From positions 178,873,149 through 178,937,148 of the forward strand of contig NC_066585.1 of NCBI RefSeq assembly GCF_024323335.1: a stretch of 64,000 bases of DNA, in the 5' to 3' direction. Shown one piece after another: positions 56,377 to 64,000 of this stretch; positions within the stretch are counted from its first letter, which is position 1, and every line of letters begins with the position of its first letter. Source of the DNA: Lathyrus oleraceus. Taxonomy: Eukaryota; Streptophyta; Magnoliopsida; Fabales; Fabaceae. Position numbers and translations under genes: made by a program. The notes beneath the pieces are model-generated. The model did no database searches. It was given only the letters and a program-made list of their open reading frames with translations, and was not told where the DNA came from.

Positions 56377-57920
56377 TGTCGCATTACGCGAAAAACCGGC
56401 GGGAAAACGAAACAACAGAGCCGCCACCGTGCGTTATTTATCCCAAAAGAGGGAAAGGAAACGCTCAGAGTAAACCTGGAAAAAGCATGGTCTCGCGACC
56501 AAAGAGAATGGGATCGGGAGTCGGTTATGCGAAGGGAAGGTATTAGCACCCCTACGCATCCGTCGTACTCGACGGGATCCACGCACAATAGGAAGGAAAA
56601 TGGTTGCTAAAAACACTGCTCAAATAAACATCTATACAGGCTAAAAGAGACACAGGATTACAGACAAGACTGACTCGGCAGGACATCGCGTCCTGGGCCT
56701 ACTTAGTCTATCAAGCATAGACATCAGAGTCAAAGTAGTTCGACCGGGGGAAACGACACATGCTCGCTAGGATGTCGCATCCTATGCATACGTATCTCCT
56801 TTGGACGAAGGAGAATCAGAGCATTCGTAGCTCGGCTAACGCGCACACAAACAAACGCAGGCAAAGGCAAACGTGGAGCCTGAATGCCAATCACTGGACT
56901 TACATCAGCATCCGAACCAAAACACACACAAGAAGGCTAACATGGAGCCTGAATGCCAATCACTGGGCTTACATCAGCATCCAAGCACACAACAAGACAC
57001 AAGATGTGGAATGCCAATCGCTGGGCTTACATCCACCTCCTAACACCAACACAGGAAGAAGAAGGGTCTTGATTGCAACTAGGGCAAGAGAAAGGGGAGG
57101 TCTCAATCGCAACGAGGGCGAGAGAAAAGAATTAGTGTTAGTTGTTAGTCAAACTCGACAAGACATCGCATCTCGTGCCTACGTATCTCATCTGGACATG
57201 AGAATCAGAGTTGCCGTAGTTCGGCTAAACTATTCCTGTTGGTTTGTGTTTTTTAGGTGGACAACGTCACTACGCAATCTACCTGATGCTCGACCTTTGG
57301 AGACTTACTCACCTGTAGTAGAAGGAGTTGACGTATCCTTAAGAGGGGATAATGTTTGTTTGTGTTTTAGGAAAGCTCAAGCAAGAAAGGAAGTCCTATA
57401 CGAAGGAACCGTGCTACCTTAATTGACATGCAAACGAGACTACGCGGAGTCTAGCAAACCTAGGGGATACAATCACACCACACAAACATATACAACATGA
57501 AATAAACACACCAACAAGGGGCTCAAACATCAAGGCTAGGCTTTAGTCGAGGGGTCATATCAACCTCGACAAACAAGCCTCTGTATCGGGGTAAGGTTAG
57601 CTCTTAACCTTGCCATTGAGGGGCTAAGGTGAAGCTGATGAAAGGTGAGTGAAGATTAGACTTCACAACTCTTATCCCTGACCAGGGAGAGCTTCAGACA
57701 AAGGAGCGTGGGTCCAGAATGGAGGGACCCTTCTACGCTCAAGACTCTGACTCGATTGTGCAACAACACAAGATCTTGGGTTTGTGTCCCAATGCATCAA
57801 CACACAGCCGTGTGAGCAGAGGGACGACTCAACAGAATAGCGGGGGATAGATTGCATATCCCTTGGGTTCCGCCAATTGCCTCATAGAGGTCTTCACCTG
57901 CTTGGGCACAAATGTAAACA
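56377..57920 (-). repeat. 5' LTR of the minus-strand Ogre/Tat element, truncated
   Basis: Matches 38527-40070 with seven substitutions and no indel, then diverges abruptly after AATGTAAACA. Only the downstream 1544 bp of a 4952-bp LTR remain; the U3 part with the TATA box is gone. Confidence 0.9.
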
Positions 57921-58752
57921 CAAACAAACATTATCCCCTCTTAAGGAGGCGTCAACTCCTTCTACTACAGGTGAGTAAGTCTCCAAAGGTCGAGCATCCG
58001 GTAGATTGCGTAGTGACGTTATCCACTTAAAAAACACAAACCAACAGGAATAGTTTAGCCGAACTACGGCAACTCTGATTCTCATGTCCAGATGAGATAC
58101 GTAGGCACGAGATGCGATGTCTTGTCGAGTTTGACTAACAACTAACACTAATTCTTTTCTCTCGCCCTCGTTGCGATTGAGACCTCCCCTTTCTCTTGCC
58201 CTAGTTGCAATCGAGACCCTTCTTCTTCCTGTGTCTTGTTGTGTGCTTGGAAGCTGATGTAAGTCCATCGAGTGGCATTCGGGTTCCAGTGTTAGTGCGT
58301 GTTTTTGGTTCGGATGCTGATGTAAGCCCAGTGATTGGCATTCAGGCTCCACGCTTGCCTTCTTGTGTGTGTTCTGGTTCGGATGCTGATATAAGTCCAG
58401 TGATTGGCATTCAGGCTCCACGTTTGCCTTTGCCTGTGTTTGTTTGTGTGCGTGTTAGCCGAGCTACGAATGCTCTGATTCTCCTTCGTCCAAAGGAGAT
58501 ACGTATGCATAGGATGCGATATCCTAGCGAGCATGTGTCATTTCCCCAGTCCGAACTACTTTGACTCTGATGTCTATGCTTGATAGACTAAGTAGGCCCA
58601 GGATGCGACATCCTGCCGAGTCAGTTGTGTCTGTTTTCTTGTGTCTCCTTCAGCCAATGTGTGTGTTTGAGCAGTGTTTTAGCAACCATTTTCCTTCCTA
58701 TTGTGCGTGGATCCCGTCGAGTACGACGGATGCGTAGGGGTGCTAATACCTT
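57921..58752 (+). repeat. Inverted fragment of the same LTR family
   Basis: Reverse complement of the segment around 56540-57365, more diverged than the LTR pair and with an extra tandem unit at 58240-58440. It is joined to the truncated LTR at a shared AAACAAACA-type stretch. Its right end (GGTGCTAATACCT) is cut by the insertion starting at 58753. Confidence 0.85.
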
Positions 58753-58891
58753 TGTCATACCCCAAAATTTGCCCATCAATAGTTCAAGACATTTTTCAGG
58801 GGCATTCCGACTCATTTTATGGCACTGATCTTAAAGGGACAAAGGCCCAGCTCACGAATGGCCCAATCCAGAAAATGGCCCAAACTGGCCT

Positions 58892-59004
58892 GTTCGCTAC
58901 ACGCTCGCCTAGCGAACGTTACGTTCGCTACACGCTCGCCTAGCGAACGTTCGCTACACGCTCGCCTAGCGAAGCAAACGTTCGCTACCAGCTCGCCTAG
59001 CGAG
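58892..59004. repeat. Hairpin array TTCGCT...AGCGAA in the LTR
   Basis: Four units at 58892, 58923, 58949 and 58980. Each has a GTTCGCTAC start and a GCCTAGCGA(A/G) end around an ACGCTC core; the six-base ends are complementary. A second cluster of CTCGCTAG/AAGCGAG words lies at 59481-59550. Confidence 0.85.
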
Positions 59005-59067
59005 GCTGACAGACAACAAAAAATTTCGGGCTTCGTTCTGAGCCCATTAGGTCATGAAAAAGGGCAT

Positions 59068-59075
59068 TATAAATA
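59068..59075 (+). promoter_or_regulatory. LTR TATA box (plus-strand Ogre/Tat type)
   Basis: TATAAATA, about 315 bp into the LTR and shortly after the hairpin array. Confidence 0.5.
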
Positions 59076-59812
59076 CCAGCACTTCAGTAATGAAAGAGAG
59101 GACGAAAAACCGAGGGAGACAGACGAAAACCCTGGCACAAAAACCCTGGAGGCTACTTTAGAAACCCTGAAGGCCGCTCCTCCGCTCCGAAGCTACCACC
59201 GCCCAACTCAATCCGGCTCGCCAATTCAAGGTTGCAATTCGATTGCAAACAGGTTTGCATTACTATTATCGCTCTATTTTCTTAATTTGCATGTGATACC
59301 GCTTTATGTTCTTAACTTGCATGTGATATTATAATTGAATTCATAAACATATTTGAGGTTTTGCATGTGAATTTAAGTGTGCCTGAATATTGTGAATGCT
59401 GAACCGTATAATTATGTGTTGGATGCCATAAGCCATGCCGCAGGTTGAGGTCATACTGTTCTGAAATTCAAAACCCGCAGCCGCTCGCTAGCACATCGCT
59501 AAGCGAGCATGTAGCGAGTATTCGCTAGGCCCTCGCTAGGCGAGGCAGAGGCGAACGGGACAGTCGCTAATATTTTGTTTGTTATGTCCTATGCGTATCT
59601 GATCTATTCTATGTTAATTATGCACTGTTTTGCCTGACATTCATGCTGCTGTATTTTCTTTTGCGGTGTAATCTTCGATTACACCCCGATTTGGTATTCT
59701 AACCCATTTGCTGAATTTTGCCAAGGTTCACATGTCCCAGGAAAAGATTGTCGTTAGGTCTTCCACTTTATTTGTGGGATACCCTTGTGGAGACTCACCC
59801 TAAATTACTTAA

Positions 59813-59882
59813 TTAATTTTAATGTGTTAATTTTAATGTATTAATTTTAATGTATTAATTTTAATGTATTGATTTTAATATG
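59813..59882. repeat. 14-bp tandem repeat, five copies
   Basis: TTAATTTTAATGTA at 59813, 59827, 59841, 59855 and 59869 with small changes. Inside the LTR. Confidence 0.9.
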
Positions 59883-60773
59883 GAGGCTCATCCTAATTAC
59901 CTAATTAACTTTAAAATATGACCTTTAAATAAGTGATCTTGGACCTCTCTTTGCTGCCTTACGGTATTACGGTATAATGGTCATGTCCCGCGAATGTAGG
60001 GATACACTTAGCAAAGACCCTTCGATTAAATCATCATAAAATAAATCATGGTCCCTCGGATGTTGCCTTCGAAAATACGATTTTGTCCCTCGATGACCCT
60101 TCGGTGTAGCCTACGGTTAAATGATGATCGTCCCTTCGAATGCTAAGATATCCTTACAACTGTTGCCTTCAATGACCTATCGATGACCCTACGGTGACCC
60201 TTAAACATCCAAAGGGTAAGATTACTTACTTCTCAATAGTAAGGACAGTTTTACCCTCATAAGGATAGGAAATGCCCATAACGACCTCAGGAAGGTATAA
60301 CTCTCAATTACTGGATCATAACCTAAAACATTTTCCACCCCTCACACTTTACACTTTACGAATCCTAGAAAATCACCACTTGGTATACATTCATACTAGA
60401 ATCATTACCGAGTTATATTTTTCTAAACCATTTTCAAAATCAAATGAGATAAATACTTTGTATACATTCATACGAGAATCATTACAAAGTTAAACTCTCT
60501 TTCAAACATTTTTTTAAGCAATTCACCGACACTTTTCAGACAAAAATATAAGTGATCCAGTAATTAAGAGCCCATGGATAACCATGGATACAAAGGGTGC
60601 TAACACCTTCCCTTTGTATAATGTACCTCCCGAACCCAAAATCTATTGAGGTCTTTCCTGTTCTTTTCCACCTTTCCTTATTGGATAAAAGAAAAGTCGG
60701 TGGCGACTCTTGCTATCCGCGACATTGCGATAAAAAGCAAAACACCCCAAGTCAGTTCACCGTATGACAGAAC

Positions 60774-60790
60774 TGGCGACTCTGCTGGGG
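60774..60790 (+). other. Primer-binding site, Ogre type (tRNA-Arg)
   Basis: TGGCGACTCTGCTGGGG, 4 bp after the LTR end. Same site as in the minus-strand element. Confidence 0.9.
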
Positions 60791-61678
60791 AAACTTTAAA
60801 AAGAGAGGTTACCTTAAAAACAAGATCACTTATTCCAAATTGTCTGATTTACTTTTAAGGGATTGCTTGGGTATTTTTGAGTGAAAGATCCTACACCCGG
60901 ATCTAGTGTACCTTAGGTAAGTAGCAATAGATCATCGCGACTATCCGGCGTATACTGGAATGGTTAAAATGATGGCTACGGTTAATGTGACACTTTGGAT
61001 GTCTTGATGTTCCTCATGTTTACTTGAGGAAAAATTTGGCATCTGCGTGGTGTCATCAAAGCATTAACCAGACCTTTAGAACCCTAATTGACTCATCCTA
61101 GCCATTAGAAAGTAGTGAGATAACTGACTTCGGTTCCGACTGGGGTTGGTTGAGACTCGATACTACACTCTTTGAGATTGGACTTTAGGGAAGCTTCGGT
61201 CAACCACTTGGTGTTGCACTGAAGTGGACTTGAAGGAAGGTCAATGATTGGAGATCCTTTTAGAACCCGGTTACTATTCTAGGACAGGTTGAACCAACTA
61301 AACTTCAGTGGGGAGGGTACTTACCTATGGAACTCATGCAAGCCTTAAAACCTAGGAATGATGGTTGTGTGACTTGCTTGTGCTTGTTATTTATTTAACC
61401 TCATAACCTCATAACATCATAACATCATGACATCATAACATTGTACTAACCATTTCAAGGACTTAGGGATTTAACTTTGCTCTGTTTTGTATGAAAAAAA
61501 AACAACAAAAAAAAAAACAAAACAAAAAAACAGAAAAAAAAGTTTCCCTTTTCGGTAGTTTATGCAAAGTTAAATTCCAAAAGGCCTTGAAAACATTTCA
61601 TGCATTGCATAGCATAACATAGCATAACAGGTACTCTAAAGGGATCAGTGTTCTCACGGTTTTCCTCCACACAGAAAA
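60791..61678. other. Leader of the plus-strand element
   Basis: Non-coding. Contains short CATAAC(A/C)T repeats near 61395-61440 and an A-rich run at 61493-61543. Confidence 0.6.
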
Positions 61679-62788
61679 ATGGACCTCGAACAAACTGTCA
61701 AGGATCTCCATGCTCAGAATGCTCAACTCCAGGAGATGATCTTGAACTTATCCAGGGGGCAGGAGGAACTGAAAGCTCTCTTGCTCGAGAAAAAGAAAGA
61801 CAAGAAAGCTGTGAGTTACATTAACCCGGGAAGAAGGCTTAAAGGACAGGCTGCGGGAATCAAAATCAGAATTCCGAAGGATCAAGAAGAGGAAACAGAG
61901 ACAGATTCAGAAGATGAGAATGCTGATCCTTTCAACCCTGAGGATGACGATGAAGATTACGACAATGAACAGTACTCTCCAAAAGATGGCAAGTACAAGT
62001 TGCTGGAAGAACGCATGCTAGCTATGGAAGGTCAGAAGGCGCCCGGTCTGGATTTTGAAAGTTTGGGTCTAGTCTCTGATGTGATCATTCCTCGCAAATT
62101 CAAGGTCCCCGCTTTCACTCAGTATGATGGGGCATCTTGTCCTCAGATGCATCTGAGAGCTTACGTGAGAAAGATTCAGCCGTATACCACTAATAAGAAG
62201 CTCTGGATCCATTTCTTCCAAGAGAGTCTGTCTGGCACACAATTGGAGTGGTATTATCAGCTCGAGAGCTCTGACATCCACACATGGACTGATTTAGCAA
62301 CTGCTTTCTATAAACAGTACCAGTATAATTCTGAACTAGCGCCTACTCGGCTACAGTTGCAGAATATGACTATGGGATCTAAAGAAAGTTTCAAAGAATA
62401 TGCTCAAAAGTGGAGAGATTTGGCTGGCAGAGTCAAACCCCCTATGACTGATCGAGAATTAGTGGACATGTTCATGAGCACACTGACTGGCCCATTCTAC
62501 AGCCATCTATTGAGGAGTTCCTCATTGGGTTTCACTGAACTTATATTAACAGGTGAACATGTTGAAAGTGGCATTCGAAGTGGGAAGATACAGGCGACTA
62601 TCTTTGATCCTCCGGAGACTCCTAATGGCATCACTACCCCTCTGCCTAATCATGACGAGACTGTCAATGCTGTGGAAGATACTGATAACGATTATGACTT
62701 GGATAGCTGGATTTTACCAACAATTGGTGACGGACCCAATAATTGGAAGGCTGAAGACACTATCCCGATTTCCTTTAGTCAGGAGTAA
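61679..62788 (+). CDS. Gag-only ORF of the deleted Ogre/Tat-type element
   Basis: 369 residues, uninterrupted. The N-terminal coiled coil (MDLEQTVKDLHAQNAQLQEM), an acidic region and a complete retrotransposon gag domain (about 125-300: IPRKFKVPAFTQYDG, ESFKEYAQKWRDLAGRVKPP, LVDMFMSTL) align with the minus-strand gag. After SGIRSGKIQ the protein jumps to the extreme C-terminus of gag-pro (DNDYDLDSWILP...WKAEDTIPISFSQE), so the zinc motif and protease are lost while the frame is kept. The terminal GA|GTAATT again combines stop codon and splice-donor sequence. It could still make Gag; that is inferred. Confidence 0.85.
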   Translation: MDLEQTVKDLHAQNAQLQEMILNLSRGQEELKALLLEKKKDKKAVSYINPGRRLKGQAAGIKIRIPKDQEEETETDSEDENADPFNPEDDDEDYDNEQYSPKDGKYKLLEERMLAMEGQKAPGLDFESLGLVSDVIIPRKFKVPAFTQYDGASCPQMHLRAYVRKIQPYTTNKKLWIHFFQESLSGTQLEWYYQLESSDIHTWTDLATAFYKQYQYNSELAPTRLQLQNMTMGSKESFKEYAQKWRDLAGRVKPPMTDRELVDMFMSTLTGPFYSHLLRSSSLGFTELILTGEHVESGIRSGKIQATIFDPPETPNGITTPLPNHDETVNAVEDTDNDYDLDSWILPTIGDGPNNWKAEDTIPISFSQE

Positions 62789-62999
62789 TTGTTATTGCTA
62801 TTTTTGTGTTTCAAAGCATTGTGTCTATACCCGGGGCATAATAGCTAATTTTTCAAGGGTTTTATCATTTCATAAGCATATTCATATTCAATAAATCAAT
62901 GGACTTTTTGCATTCAAATATTGCGCTCTTTATCTTTCCTGTCATTTTTTTCAAAACAAGCTATGTTTTCTTGCACACACGCACGTAACAGTTTTCCGA

Positions 63000-64000
63000 T
63001 CCATATCCACTCTGGATCCTGTTGATAATAGTTCTGCTACTGTTCATTATGACTTTGAAAATCCGATCTACCAAGCCGAGGATGGAAGCGAGGAAGATTG
63101 TGAAGTCCCTGGTGAACTTGTCAGACTGTTACTACAAGAAGAAAAGACCATACAGCCGCAGGAGGAATCAATTGAAATTGCAATGGGTACTGAAATAGAC
63201 AAGAAAGAAGTCAGAGGTTTCTTGGGGCACTCGAATTACATTGCCCGATTCATCCCACATTTGACTGCTACCTGCAAACCCATCTTCAAATTACCAAAAA
63301 AGAAAAATCAAGAGATGGTATGGAATGATGAATGACAAAATCAAGAAATATCTCCAAGAACCTCCAATTCTAATGCTACCAGTTGAAGGAAGACCTCTAA
63401 TCATGTATTTGACCGTGTTAGAAAATTCAATAGGGTGTGCTGGGGCAACATGACGAGTCTGGTCGAAAAGAGCATGTCATACACTGCCTTAGCAAAAGGT
63501 ACCGACTGTGAAACAAGATACTCACAGCTCGAGAAAGCTTGCTGCACTTTGGCTTGGGCTGCTCGCCGACTAAGACAGTATATGTTGAATCATACCACTT
63601 TATTGACTTCTAAGATGGATCTTATCAAATATACATTCGAGAAACCTGCTGTCTCCTGAAAGAGTTATCACTGATAATGGTACTAAACTGAACTCTGCAT
63701 GCAGTTCAAAATAAAACACCATAACTCTTCTCCGTACCGGCCAAAGACGAACGACGCCGTGGAGGTTGCTAACAATATCAAGAATATAACAGTAACATAC
63801 AAAGACTGGTATGAGATGTTACCTTTTGCTCTTCTTGGTTACCGCACTTCGACAGGGGCAACCCCTTTCTCTTTAGTCTATGGAATGGAAGCCGTTTTAC
63901 CAGTGGAAGTTCAGATCCCCTCTCTAAGAATTGTGAAAGATGCAGGCTTAGATGAGGATGAATGGATTCAAACTCGACTCGATCAGATAAATTTGATTGA
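63000..64000 (+). pseudogene. Shrunken pol: RT edges, RNase H piece and integrase piece
   Basis: 63040-63190 matches the pol N-terminus (YDFENPIYQAED), then jumps at about 63195 to the segment after RT (EVRGFLGHSNYIARF), so the whole RT catalytic domain is deleted. RNase H pieces (TRYSQLEKACCTLAWAARRLRQYM) run to about 63655. Another jump lands at integrase ITDNGT and then continues with SSPYRPKTN, a mutated VEVAN in place of VEAAN, and YGMEAVLPVEVQIPSLR up to the window end. Stops and frameshifts occur near 63334, 63430 and 63657. No catalytic enzyme remains. Confidence 0.8.

Larger units (their letters stand above)
38527..57920 (-). mobile_element. Ogre/Tat-lineage Ty3/gypsy element with open gag-pro and pol
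   Basis: Minus-strand order: partial 5' LTR (57920-56377), primer-binding site TGGCGACTCTGCTGGGGA, leader, gag-pro ORF, a 241-nt intron, RT-RNase H-integrase ORF, long 3' UTR with tandem repeats, polypurine tract, and a full 4952-bp 3' LTR (43478-38527). The primer site, large LTRs, intron and two RNase H domains are typical of Ogre/Tat; the extra ORF1 upstream of gag in canonical Ogre is not seen. The two LTRs differ at 7 of 1544 comparable positions, so insertion is recent. The 5' LTR lacks its U3 part. Confidence 0.9.
58753..60769 (+). repeat. 5' LTR of the plus-strand Ogre/Tat-type element
   Basis: 2017 bp, TGTCATACCCCAAAATTTG to ...CACCGTATGACA. Unrelated in sequence to the 4952-bp LTR of the minus element, apart from the primer-binding site context. 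Confidence 0.85.
58753..64000 (+). mobile_element. Ogre/Tat-type element reduced by internal deletions (continues past window)
   Basis: LTR, Ogre-type primer-binding site, an open gag ORF, then a shrunken pol. Compared with the minus-strand element, the zinc motif and protease, the RT, and the second RNase H plus integrase N-terminus have each been removed. The 3' LTR lies outside the window. Confidence 0.85.

Noticed and set aside
60774..60790. Short tRNA-like sequences at the primer-binding sites
   Set aside because: These are 12-18 base complements of tRNA 3' ends; no tRNA gene with arms and loops is present around any of them.

Overview
This is plant nuclear DNA, most likely from a large-genome papilionoid legume; pea, vetch or lentil relatives are my best guess. 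The evidence is a single-exon PR-1 gene with plant features, Ogre/Tat-lineage LTR elements with their typical primer-binding site, and SIRE/Maximus, Angela, Tork and Athila-type elements, a mix typical of the Fabeae. The species is inferred, not proved.

Only one ordinary host gene is clearly present: a secreted PR-1 (CAP domain) protein at 5875-6354 (+). Almost all the rest is nested or broken mobile DNA.

Layout. 1-1288: no recognisable gene. 1289-3640: eroded Ty1/copia remnant, then an (AT)n tract. 3741-6734: the PR-1 locus. 6735-9605: a Mutator-like element carrying a truncated transposase (+) and a truncated plant-mobile-domain gene (-), flanked by arrays of 27-bp palindromes. 9635-10526: two MITE copies in opposite orientation. 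10954-14547: Tork-type copia element, cut off inside reverse transcriptase by a TGTCATACCC-type LTR fragment (14548-15351 and 23685-24906). That fragment is itself split by a complete Athila-like element (15352-23684) that has two LTRs and two copies of the ATHILA ORF-1 protein but no polymerase. 24907-28303: 3' end of a SIRE/Maximus-type copia element. 28313-29037 (-): broken transposon-protein gene. 29184-33651: gag and protease of a decayed gypsy element. 33652-34643: inverted Angela-type LTR piece. 34646-38526: Angela-type copia element, interrupted by a large minus-strand Ogre/Tat element (38527-57920). 57921-58752: inverted LTR fragment. 58753 to the window end: a second, plus-strand Ogre/Tat element reduced by several internal deletions.

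The minus-strand Ogre/Tat element is the best preserved: gag-protease and RT-RNase H-integrase ORFs are both open, and a 241-nt intron between them places the gag-pro stop codon inside its own splice donor. Its 5' LTR is truncated and lacks the promoter part, so the copy has intact proteins but probably no promoter of its own.

A theme across the window is that four unrelated mobile elements each carry an array of short palindromes or hairpins in their non-coding parts. Two unrelated LTR elements also carry an accessory ORF about 100 bp behind its own TATA box.
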